NCBI GenBank assembly: GCA_011317545.1
Contig: WUJK01000007.1
Coordinates: 2,632,286 to 2,696,285 of the forward strand
Reading direction: 5' to 3'
From: Coniella vitis
Lineage: Eukaryota > Ascomycota > Sordariomycetes > Diaporthales > Schizoparmaceae
Length of the DNA: 64,000 bases
Both the position numbers and the translations under genes were made by a program. Shown here one piece after another: positions 11,464 through 21,604 of the stretch; the stretch's first letter is position 1, and the number at the start of each line of letters is the position of its first letter. Below the pieces are notes generated by a model that was not told the origin of the DNA, ran no database searches, and worked only from the letters and a program-made list of their open reading frames with translations.

Positions 11464-13867
11464 GCTGTTGCCGGTCTCACGAGAATGGGGTTTCGCATGT
11501 TGATGACCAGCCAGCCGCCCTTTTGTCTTATTATACCCATTCAGTACTACGTATGCCCTCGCGAGCGTAACCGATCTGACACGCAACGCAACGCAACACC
11601 ACATACAGCAGACACCTCAGGACGAACCACAGCGACCTCGATTGAATTTCTTCCCACGGATACACAAAAAGCTTGTTTTTCTCCCTTTTCGTTGCTCGGG
11701 AAAGCCGAAATATTTCAAACAACCGACATATGGCGTTCAGGCGCGGTATAGGGGACGTTTCAAGGTGATATACCGGACCACTTCATCTCAAACTCATCCA
11801 CATCATATTAGCATTTTTCCGTCACCCTTTTTCTTTTGGAGAGTCGAGGGGGCATTAGCACGGCGTCCATTTCACATGCTCTTGCTTTTACTCTATGGGG
11901 AGGGGCATTTTCTCTTGCTTGGCGGGCGTGGTGTTGCTGTTGCATATATATTATAGGGGCGCGGTGTTCCTCCTCATCTTTTTGTGCATTTATTTTTTGG
12001 GATGGCTGGCCGGCCTTCTTCTTTTCCGATTACAATTATACCACCACGGCATTTTCTTTTCTCTTTTTCTTTTTGTATGTATTATGATGGGTGGCAGCAT
12101 TGGAGAGCGAGTGAATATGGAAATTATGTAGCTATCGGCATTATCTGGTTTATTGACCGTTGTTCAATGACGTTGTCGAGATGGGTGATAAGCTCGTCTA
12201 AGGCTCTGACTGGGTAAAGTCTTGCACTGCTGCGAGCGTGTGCTATTCTGCATGAGTGAGCTTCGGTCACCCATTACGCGGGGGTCTAATTGTGAATACT
12301 ATGTATAGGAATAAAGAAATAGACTTGTAGGGATAATGTAAAGTGGAAAAGGAAAAGGAAAAAAAACACAGGTGCCAAGGGAAGGCTTGTGATATGATTG
12401 CATATGTTACGCACGAGCATATGATCGCTGTCGCGTGATCGCAATGTTTTTAATAATCACATCATTTTTTATCGGATTATCGATTGCTTCGATGTCAGTG
12501 GTCGGTTACTTGATTAGGGCATTTCTCAGATTACGATATCAATAGCAGCACTGCTCCTTCTCAGATTTATAAATTACCATTGCCACAACTGCCGGCTGTA
12601 GTTGTGAAATCGGGGGAGAAGATAAAAGGAATAAGAAGGTACCTGCCGCTAGTAAGTCGTGGGGATTGGTACACGACAGGTCCACATAGAGATGCTGCTC
12701 AGGCTAGCGTGCCATGATTGTGCTACGGCACTACCCGTTACGGCCATTTTTCTGGTGGCTGGCCCAACAGGCGTGCAGCGGGAGCGGAGCATCGCCTCCG
12801 TTGTGATCCACACGGCCATCACCTCAACGTCAGCGGCTCAGATCTGCGATTTGGTTGCCCAACTGGACGCATGGCATTTTGAAAAGCTTCCACAAGTCTG
12901 CCACTGCACAACTGCCACGCAAGGACATTCCAGCAAAGCATATTGATCTTGCATTCCATACTCTGCTTATTTGATCGATCAAGATACCCCGCACCATGAG
13001 ATTTCGTTGCTCCTCTACTATGTATGTACGTACGCTACCTCGGTACACAGCCCACGGCCCAGAGTCATTTCTCGTTGTGACAAAGCAGGAGTTTGTCGGT
13101 TGTGCGTGACAGGGACAAAGACGTGTTGCTTGCTTTCCCCACTGTTTTGTGCTCTGTCCTGGCCGCCTGCTGCGTACAAGTACAAGTATGAACTTGCTGA
13201 CCCCGTTGTTGCAGCTCTGACGTCGAAGACTCTGCTGCTTCTGCCCTTGCAGATCTGACCGTCGTGCCCAGATCGGCCGTTACCAACCCCACGACGAGCC
13301 TGTGACAGTGGTGCCGGTACTTGCCAGTCTGCCAGTCTGCCAGTTCCCCGCCAGTCGCAAGGCGCAACCCCTTTAAGCACACGCGAATCTGACGTCAAGC
13401 AGAGCGCATCCCAGAGCTGCCAGAATGCTCGACGCCCAATGCCCATCCACACATTTGCAACAATGGTCCCCACCACCTGCCATGCTGCGCGCCCGTTTGC
13501 CTCGTGCTGGGGCTGGGCCTCCCAGGCCAACAGGAAACCAAGGCCAAGCCGACACCTCGAGTACCTGGTCAGATAGTATATGAAGGTCGATCAGCATAAA
13601 ACAGCATGACTGGTTGCGCCCAACTGTCGCACCTTGGACAAACGGTTTCCGATCCATCTCCCTCCTCTTCTAATTTTCCACCTTCTTGCTCCTTGTGCCA
13701 CTAGAGACAAGAGACACATCCACAGGCAGTTGGGATATTCTCTCAAAGAAAGTCGACAGCAGAAGGCAGAAATAGATCCAACCACACACTCACATCCACT
13801 CCCGCATCTCCAAGACTGCACGGCGTCGTTGATCCCCCACACTGTACAGCAAGGCGTCAAAAAGGCC
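11464..13867. other. Intergenic, arylsulfotransferase 3' region and catalase promoter/leader
   Basis: 2.4 kb between two + strand genes. The first part (11.6-12.6 kb) is T-rich and probably 3' UTR/terminator. Further on are two exact TACTATGTA copies (12297, 13016), a CCAGTCTG-type tandem (about 13324-13346) and the catalase leader. The catalase frame is open upstream to an ATG at 13634, so the leader could encode an N-terminal extension, but it reads as low-quality sequence. No other gene is supported. Confidence 0.55.
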
Positions 13868-16110
13868 ATGGGCACCCAAGGCGACAAGATTGCTGATTTG
13901 AGCAAAAACACCATCGAGCCCACCAAGGGCTCGCTCCAGACCTCCGACTATGGCGCCAAGCTTGGCAACCCTGACCACTGGCTGAGCGTCACCAACGATG
14001 GCCACACTGGGCCTTCTTTGCTGGAGGACCAATTCGCCCGTGAGAAGGTACGGGAAAATGTTCTGCCAGCTTCAAATTTGCAACGCACACGGATACTGAT
14101 AACCAATCACCTCAGATTCACCGATTCGACCATGAGCGCATTCCGGAGCGTGTCGTTCACGCCCGTGGTACTGGTGCCTTTGGCAAATTCAGAGTCTACG
14201 AGAGCGCCGAGGACGTTACTTTTGCACCCGTCTTGACCGACACATCGAGAGAAACCCCCGTCTTCATCCGCTTCTCGACCGTCTTGGGCAGCAGGGGCAG
14301 TGCAGACACGGTCAGAGACGTGCGCGGTTTTGCCGTCAAGTTCTACACCCAAGAGGGCAACTGGGACATTGTCGGCAACAACATTCCTGTCTTCTTCATC
14401 CAGGACGCCATCAAGTTCCCCGACGTCATTCACGCCGGCAAGCCCGAGCCCCACAACGAGGTTCCCCAGGCCCAGACTGCCCACAACAACTTCTGGGACT
14501 TTGTCTTCAACCACACCGAAGCCACCCACATGTTCATGTGGACCATGTCCGACCGCACTATTCCTCGCTCCTACCGCATGATGCAAGGTTTCGGTGTCAA
14601 CACCTTTACCCTCATCAATGCCGAGGGCAAGCGATCCTTTGTCAAGTTTGTCTTCACCCCCGAGCTGGGCGTGCACTCATTCGTCTGGGACGAGGCCCTC
14701 AAGCTTGCCGGCCAGGACCCCGATTTCCACCGCAAGGATCTTGAGGAGGCTATTGAGAACGGCGCCTACCCCAAGTGGAAGTTTGGTATCCAAGTTATTC
14801 CCGAGGAGGATGAGCACAAGTTTGAGTTTGACATTCTTGACGCTACCAAGGTCTGGCCCGAAGACCTCATTCCCGTTCGCTACATTGGTGAGCTGGAGCT
14901 CAACCGCACCGTCGATGAGTTCTTCCCTCAGACCGAGCAGGTTGCCTTTTGCACCAGCCACGTCGTGCCTGGCATTGGCTTCTCCGACGACCCCCTGCTG
15001 CAAGGGCGCAACTTCTCCTACTTTGATACCCAAATCACCCGTCTCGGCATTAACTGGGAGGAGCTTCCCATCAACCGGCCCGTGTGCCCCGTCATGAACT
15101 TCAATTCGGACGGCCAGAAGCGACACACCATTCGCAAGGGCAAGGTCAACTACTGGCCTAACCGCTTCGGCATCAACCCACCTGCCGCCAAGGAGGAGGG
15201 CGCCTACATTGACTACCCCCAGAAAGTGGAGGGCATCAAGCAGCGCGCCAAGAGCGCCAAGTTCAAGGAACACTTCAAGCAGGCCATGCTCTTTTACAAC
15301 AGCTTGACTGCTGTCGAGAAGAATCACGTGCTCAATGCCTTTGGCTTCGAGCTGGATCACTGCGACGAAGCCATCGTCTACGAGAACCTGGCCACACGTC
15401 TCGCCGATATTGACATTGACCTCGCCAAGTCTGTAGCGGAGCTCGTCGGTGCCGCAGTGCCCGAGGACAAGGCCAACCCCAACCACGGCAAGAAGGCCAA
15501 GGGCCTCTCGCAGTTTGACTTCCCCCCAGCCAAGCTCACCATTGCCAGTCGCCGCGTGGCAATCATCATTGCCGACGGCTATGACTCTGTCGCTTTTGAG
15601 GCCGTCCGAGCCGCTGTCGCCGCTCAGAGCGCTCTGCCCTACATCATTGGCACCAAGCGCAGTGAGATCTTTGCTGCTGGCCAGACCCGCGAGAAGGGCA
15701 AGGGTTTCCGCCCCGACCACCATCTCGAGGGCTTCCGCTCCACCATGGTCGATGCCGTCTTTGTGCCCGGCGGTCGGGAGTCGATCGACACCCTCAAGAA
15801 GAACGGCCGTGCCATCCACTGGGTGCGCGAGGCCTTTGGCCACCTCAAGGCTATTGGTGGAACTGGCGAGGCTGTCGAGCTCCTGCAAATGGCCTTCCAG
15901 CTCCCTGGTGTGCAAATGTCGAGCAGCAGCGATGTGACTGAGAGCTACGGCGTCGTGACTCTAGGCAAGGTGTCGCCCGACAGCTTTAGCGAGACCATCA
16001 ACATTGCCAAGGGCGCCAAGAACTTTGCCGATCAGTTCTTTACCGCCATTGCCATGCACAGAAACTGGGACCGTGAGTTGGACGGTCTCAACGCCATGGT
16101 GGCATACTAA
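13868..16110 (+). CDS. catA: Large-subunit monofunctional heme catalase, CatA (spore) type, 2 exons
   Basis: Converts hydrogen peroxide to water and oxygen. Exons 13868-14047 and 14116-16110 (68-nt phase-0 intron) give 724 aa, the size of clade-2 large-subunit catalases. Catalytic His75 lies in RVVHARG, distal Asn148 in VGNN, and the proximal heme-ligand Tyr362 in FSYFDTQ. The clade-specific C-terminal flavodoxin/GATase-like domain (from about residue 560, VAIIIADGYD; FVPGG; IGGTGEA) is complete. There is no signal peptide; the start MGTQGDKIADLS matches the N-terminus of CatA-type cytosolic conidial catalases rather than secreted CatB. Codon use is strongly C/G-ending, as for highly expressed fungal genes. 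An upstream in-frame ATG (13634) exists but fits the family poorly. Orthology to catA/cat-1 is inferred from architecture. Confidence 0.95.
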
Positions 16111-16762
16111 CGTATAATTTACGAGGATTATGGGTTCTTGTTTATGATTCATATGATTCCCGGGGATGGATCGTGCTTGTTTTCAACGATATCACCCTTT
16201 CCATATGCATGGTGGCTGGGCGTACTTTTCATGACCAAAAGGGAATGCTGCACATGAGATACCTGGTGCACCTTGTATCTAATATTTAACAAATTCTATT
16301 CTTCAAAGATCGCCTGATGTGTTTTGTTGTGATTGTATTGTTGACATGTTATTTGGGGCCGCTTCAACTTGATATACAGCCCTCTTGTGTTATTACGGTA
16401 GTCATGGTCTGGTATGAATTAATGAGATCAATCTCATCCAAGTCGATTAGCTAGATACATGGTGTGATGATGAAAAAGTATCCGAACCTTGCAATAACGA
16501 TTACATAGCATTGTTATGTGTATATAATATAGATAACTTTTTCCACTTCACTTAACAAATACCACCTCAGATACATTTTCAACATGTCCATTTTGAATAT
16601 AGAATCTTTCCGGGAAAAAAAAGAGAAAGAAAAAAAAAGGAAAGAAAGAAAGAAAGAAAGAGAAAAAGAATAAAGATAAACCAACAAAGAGAAATTCTTG
16701 AAATCCTTCCAAATGTTTCCCCCGCCTCTCCAAATCAAAGTTCTGTTTTATGATTTTCAACC
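16111..16762. other. Convergent intergenic region with (GAAA)n tract
   Basis: 3' ends of catalase (+) and the small gene (-). It holds AT-rich sequence and a purine tract with perfect AAAG repeats around 16615-16670. No coding potential beyond low-complexity frames. Confidence 0.6.
16615..16670. repeat. (AAAG)n microsatellite / polypurine tract
   Basis: Nearly pure purine stretch with about five perfect AAAG units in its centre, lying in the convergent 3' region; likely a simple slippage repeat. Confidence 0.85.
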
Positions 16763-17122
16763 TCACATATTCCTGTGCAACGCATCTTTTTTATGTCCAC
16801 CACCACCACCGCCGCTGCCACCCGTCATCTTCTGATGCTGACCTCCGGATGAGGTCGGGTTGCTGCCTTCGAGGCCAGCATGTTTGCCTTTTTTGTCATT
16901 TGTATGCTATAGTCCGCGCAAAGGGAGAAAAGAGGGATAATAGTGTTAATTAGAGGATTTGATGGGTATAATATAAGCACAAAGGAAAAAAAAAAAAGAA
17001 ACAAAAAAAAGGACAGTCAAAAGACTTGCCTGGCTCTCCTCCGCCTCGTGCTCGACATGTTCCACAAAATCGTGGACTTGAGCGGCTGCTTTGTTTGAGA
17101 TGCCTGTTGGACTCATTGTCAT
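16763..17122 (-). CDS. Small hydrophilic protein (78 aa), two exons joined by a GC-AG intron
   Basis: Exon 1 is 17122-17030 (ATG at 17122; a second ATG at 17116 is also possible) and encodes 31 residues of an amphipathic His/Glu-rich helix (AAAQVHDFVEHVEHEAEESQ). It ends CAG before GCAAGT, the consensus for a GC donor. The intron 17029-16907 (123 nt) ends CTATAG, and exon 2 (16906-16763) continues in phase for 47 residues: a basic stretch, a Gly/Ser/His-rich part with six consecutive Gly, then HKKDALHRNM and TGA. Composition is that of a small soluble, perhaps stress- or conidiation-associated protein, but I do not recognise a family and assign no function. Support is the clean phase, codon-like composition in both exons and a consensus GC-AG intron; a GT donor in the same place does not preserve the frame. 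Confidence 0.6.
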
Positions 17123-18704
17123 AGAATATTTTGATGCGAGTATCTCACTGTAGTACTCTGTGTGCGTGTGTGTGTGTGTGCGTAGGTGTGTAGGTGTGGG
17201 TGGTTGGTTTGTATTTGTACGAAAGTCAAGTAAGTACCACGGAAGAGGTGGGAAAAAAAGAAAAGAAACCGTAAAACGTCCCGCCCCCCCCCCAAAGCCT
17301 CCACGGGGAATGAGTGCGCCGCCCATTGATATATATCACAAAAGCTACTTGACCTACAAAGCTTGGACAAAGAGGGAGGGCGAACGTGATCTTTCGCTGT
17401 CCTCGCGTTTATAATCCAGCCCCAAAATTCTGCTCTTTCCTCCATTTTGGGGGGGAGGGGGAGGGGAAAGAGAACGAACTAGACCATGAAGGAGCAGAAC
17501 GATCGTGGGGTGATTGATGTTGTTAGGGTTTTACCCAAACGTCATAGTAATAGAGTTCTGGATTATTCTTCTTTTAGGAGAGGGCCGGGGGAAAAGGTGT
17601 GTTTCCTGTGCTATCTAGGTACCATGTAGTCTTTTCGCATTGGGCAGCTTTTTTGTCGTCGCCCAATACAAATCCACGATACTGAGACTCCTCGGACGAA
17701 AAAAGACGAGCCCAGCCCAAAGTCCCGTGGTTGAAAAACCCCAACAGCCCACATGGTGGTATTGGGACGGGATGTCAAAAAAGCCTTTTGGAAGGCTCTA
17801 GTCCTGGAGTTTAAATTAGCGGAGAAGATGTCCAGGCTTTTTTCTAAAACACCTCTCGGCGAGACATCATCTCCAAACAAAATTCCCCAATGGTTGTTCT
17901 TTCAGATATTGGAATAAAACCATTTTGGTGACCCCTTTTTTCCCTTACACCATCGCTCGTGATTGGTCCCTCAAAAGCCTCCAATACTATCCAAGTATAA
18001 GCCCAAAGTTAAAAATTCCAAGGGATCCAATGCAAGCATATTTCTTTTGCGATTATTTTTCTTTTTCTTTCTTTAATTCTCAAAGATTCCCAGTTGCGGT
18101 TGTCTTGGATGATCCTCTAGTGCCTCGAGATCGGTCTGGCTGGCCAGGCCTGGGTTTTCTTGGGACGAAGGCCTCGAGTCTATATCGGGCAAGTCATTTT
18201 GCTTTGGGGGTTTCTTGGTGGTGTTTTTTTTTTTTTTTTTTTCCTTCTCTCTTTGCGGGGAAGCCTTTTGAGAGATGCCAACGATGTTGGGGAGACTGTG
18301 GACCGAGTCGAGAGCTTGCATGTCCGGGTTGAACTGGCGTAGTATACAAAAGGCGTAGACACAACAGAAGCTTCATATGAACAACTCCGGAAGCGAAACT
18401 TGATTTATTTACCGACATCAGTCCATGACTGGGAATTTCGGGCGTGATTTGGAAGAAAATGAACCACCTCATGAATCAATTTGGATTCTTTTTTCCCCCC
18501 ATTATATACTTGCAATATCGAGACTCCCAGATAGCCCACTACACTGATATTATACGGAGAGTTTCAGGAGCACAATTGAGAAAGACATCCTAAACGTAGT
18601 TTAGCACTAGCTGAAGAGAAAAAAGGAAAAGAAAACCACATAAAGTTCCCCATAATCGAGCTTTGTGTGTCTTGAATTCAAAAACAAAAAACGATGCAAA
18701 AGAA
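17123..18704. other. Intergenic, promoter side of the small gene; simple repeats
   Basis: Contains a (TG)n tract (17159-17180), C and G homopolymers near 17284-17293 and 17448-17466, and a long T run (about 18225-18242). Short ORFs here have no recognisable motif. No gene supported. Confidence 0.55.
18686..18691 (-). terminator. Pol III terminator of tRNA-Pro
   Basis: Six T residues on the minus strand, about 14 nt downstream of the tRNA 3' end, as expected for RNA polymerase III termination. Confidence 0.75.
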
Positions 18705-18794
18705 GGGTCTTGCCGTGGATCGAACACGGGGCCTCTTGCAATGGAAGGTTAGGGTTTTCCCTAAGCAAGAATCATACCACTAGACCACAAGACC
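18705..18794 (-). tRNA. tRNA-Pro (anticodon AGG) with an intron
   Basis: On the minus strand the 7-bp acceptor stem GGTCTTG pairs with CAAGACC. The D-arm/A-box (TGGTCTAGTGGTA), anticodon stem TCTTGC/GCAAGA and T-arm with B-box GTTCGATCC are intact. The anticodon loop reads TTAGGG and is interrupted after the position 3' of the anticodon by an intron of about 18 nt (about 18744-18761), the canonical place for nuclear tRNA introns. Removing it leaves a normal tRNA of about 72 nt. AGG (read as IGG) gives proline. It sits directly beside the AT-rich scar that opens the accessory region. Confidence 0.9.
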
Positions 18795-19369
18795 GATAAC
18801 TGTTTGATTACTCAGTTCACAAATTTTAGATATATGCTCTCTTACCTTTGTCCACTGTTTATTTTTTCTTTCCCCGCCCATACCTACCACCTTATACATC
18901 GCAATTGTATTTTTTAGTAATACAGTATATAAAGAAAAGTAAACCTATAATGTCGCCTCCTATCTCATTAAAGGGTACCTAAAGCACTTATAATTACCCG
19001 GGTTCAGCCCTGCAAAAAACGGGGTATAAGAAACGGGCAGTTATAGCTATATAATTGAGACTAGAAACCGGGATTTGGAAACGGTAATCAGGTCGCCCGA
19101 ATTTAAATGTTTAGAAACAATATACTTGTAACAGAAATAATAGAAGTAGTATTATTATTTACCAATAGCTCTTTAGCAATCGATGAATAATTGCAATATA
19201 GTAATCTAAAATATAATTCTATTAAGGTATTCTAGTCGGGCTACCGCTATAGTATAGTGCAGGTCTCCTTGTGTCTATTATCCTCATATTGTTCCCTGTC
19301 GAGGTTTATTGCTCCAATAGGTTTGATAAATCGAGGATGTATGGCTGGATGCCTCGTATATCTATGGAT
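18795..19369. other. AT-rich degraded sequence between tRNA-Pro and the biosynthetic cluster
   Basis: From about 18900 composition drops sharply to AT-rich, TA-dense sequence with scattered GC-rich islands (ACCCGGGTTCAGCCC at about 18998), the look of a short RIP-mutated transposon relic or MITE. No coding frame or identifiable terminal repeats. It then grades into the 3' end of O-methyltransferase 1. Confidence 0.5.
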
Positions 19370-20769
19370 CTATAGTAGACGAACATCCATGACGCTCTCA
19401 TAAGTCAATGGGGAGTACCTGTAAGTACGCACCAGTTGCAAGCCGACCTCATCGAACAGTGTCTTCCACTGCGGTTCTGTGCGTTCCATACTAGCAAAGG
19501 CCGAAAGTATCGTCATGTCAATTGCCGCCGCCATGTAGTTCACCTTTTCCTCGGGCAGTACCATTTCGTCAACGAGCAAAATTGATTCAGGTTTCATCGC
19601 GGCTTTGATTGTCTCAAGCAACGTCCGCACCTTATGGGGCGGATGATTGTGAAGCACAGCACGAAGATGGTAGAACTTGGCACCTATGACAGGATCAGTC
19701 AATGTCGATCAGTGCGTACAGCTGAAAGGTCGTCTGGGCCAAGAAGAAGAAGAAAACTTGATGGCATACCAATGACAGGCTGTGGTTCAAACATATTGTA
19801 CGCCATATTCTCAACACCCGGCGTTGGAAGGGCCGCTGCTACGGAATGTGGCAAGTCTTGCAGGATGACGCGCCCACCCAAGTTGGGATATTTCTCCTTA
19901 AACTGTGCACATTGATGGCCGACCCCGCCTCCCACGTTAACATAAATGGGTTGGTCAGCAGGCCATCCATGAGCCTCGGTGTCTGCAGGATATAGAGAGA
20001 GCCAAGTCGCATCTGGCTGCCGTCGGAGTGCATGGTATGCATGGAAGTCGGCCAGGTAAGTAGGATTTTGCGCAAACCACGAAAAGGGGTCCAAGGTCGT
20101 GTGGAAAGCCAGATGAAAGGCTGTTTTTGTTTCATCAACTGGAGTTTGATAACCAGTCTGCTTTAACAGGTCCGGCAGGCATTGAGCTTGAGGTGCGGTG
20201 AGACCGAAGCTGGAAGTTGGTGAGCCTTTAATGGTAGACAGTGAGGGGCTTGAGGGATACGCACTAGTGAGATATTCCGGCCTCGACGACCTTTTCTGTC
20301 AAATTGCGAGTGGTTTGGTTCGCAGAATATTGGCCTCTGCTTGTCTCTGCTACTACTCGTATGGCCGCAAGATATCTCAAGAGTCGGGCTGGAAGATCTG
20401 TAAGACTAGGTCATATCTTTTGGGCTTTGAATGCCATACATATCAATCCCGGGTCGGCTTTGGTCTTTTCTGCGATCAGGTCGACCGTGAGTGGCTCAGA
20501 AGCTTCAACCAAGAGTCGGAATAATCCTAGGTTAATGCCAACTTGGACTGTTGACGATTGGAGGTTCTGCTATTGTATGAGTCTGGGTTGCTGGGCAAAA
20601 TGTTGGCAATGTCTGGGGCAATTACCAATAGCCCAAATCTGTGAAGCGTATCATCCGGCGTCTCGAGCGAGAATGCGAGACTTTGCAAAGCCGCAATGGC
20701 CCCGAGGCGCGACTCTTCGCTCCCGGCTGCCTCGTTGCGGATTTGGTCCAAAGCTGCTTCCGTTGACAT
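19370..20769 (-). CDS. SAM-dependent O-methyltransferase 1 (class I, plant-type fold), 5 exons
   Basis: Transfers methyl from S-adenosylmethionine to a hydroxyl, most likely a phenol of the cluster product. Exons (minus) 20769-20626, 20569-20440, 20397-20265, 20209-19770 and 19683-19370 give 386 aa, normal for fungal class I OMTs. All introns are GT-AG and phase-consistent; intron 2 is only 42 nt. The N-terminal dimerisation/winged-helix region (VGINLGLFRLL, LLRYLAA) precedes the SAM site VNVGGGVGHQ at about residues 226-235; the family usually has VDVGGG, so the first Asp is Asn here. Downstream are FEPQPVIGAKFYHLRAVLHNHP (split here: FEPQPVIGAKF then YHLRAVLHNHP, with the catalytic-base His region) and ILLVDEMVLP. 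The chosen ATG is the last of several in-frame Met codons and fits the family. It is divergent from the P450 and shares its promoter. Confidence 0.88.
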
Positions 20770-21604
20770 GGTGAAAGATAGATGATGTCCTGAAAGAGAC
20801 ATGGAATACTCTGGAGAATGGCGAGAATGCACGGAGAAGCCGGGCTTGAGCAGCATCAAAAGGAAGCATCTAATATACGCGCCGTCGCCGTCCCCGCCCG
20901 CTGCGTCTTTCTAGGCTCGGCCACCGACAACGGTTGTACATACACGCGATATGCGCATAGCAAGCGCTTATAGCCATACTTAGTAGCGCACCCTCGGGGT
21001 GCACTCGATAAAGCGCCGAGGCTGCGTGATGCTTCTAGACCCATGGGAGTGTGCCTGCCACTGCCCAGTGCCGCGACTCTCGTTACGACGCTGGCCAAAT
21101 GAAGGTGACGCAGGGTGCGAGGGCGTGCTTGCATGAGGTTGTATCCAAGTGGCTGGTGTGCCTCACCCAGGCATGCAGCCGAGGCCAATTGCGTAGCCGT
21201 TCGAGACGGATGACTTCGCATTGGGAAGTTGTAGTGTTTCACTGCAGAACCGCTACCAAAAGCTGCCCGCCCCCAAAACACTGGGTTGAGGAGATGCCGC
21301 GATGACACGTTACACGAGAGCCTCGTCTGCCAACCGGACAAACACGTCTCAGCATGGGCGTCCTTGCTTGTTCTGTACACCCCTCCCTCAACTGCCTCGG
21401 TAGAGGTACCTCTGATCTCCCCCAAGCCTCTGCCCGATATCTTTGGGTACTCGAGCAGCTAGACACGTCAGTGTGCTTCGGGTGCCCCAGGAATCTTCAC
21501 ATGTCTCTCGCTCCTGAGGAGCACCAGCCTCTCTCTAATCTGGGGTGCTGCTTCGCGATACCTGTATTTTGGGTTGCTCTTCTCCGCGTCCACCAAGGAT
21601 TGGA
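20770..21604. promoter_or_regulatory. Bidirectional promoter region between O-methyltransferase 1 and P450
   Basis: 835 bp separating two divergent cluster genes. It contains a perfect 12-bp palindrome AGAGGTACCTCT at 21402-21413, about 190 bp upstream of the P450 ATG and a candidate site for a dimeric regulator (inference only). No ORF in it is supported. Confidence 0.5.
21402..21413. promoter_or_regulatory. 12-bp perfect palindrome, candidate operator
   Basis: AGAGGTACCTCT, self-complementary over all 12 bases, inside the divergent OMT1/P450 promoter. Its inner AGGTACCT also occurs at about 12638 and 27213 in the window, so it may just be a common local word. Confidence 0.3.

Noticed and set aside
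12659..12946. 95-codon ORF upstream of catalase
   Set aside because: No recognisable motif or splice structure; position fits catalase promoter DNA.
14677..15915. 412-codon minus-strand ORF
   Set aside because: Exactly antisense to the catalase CDS; a by-product of its strong C/G-ending codon bias.
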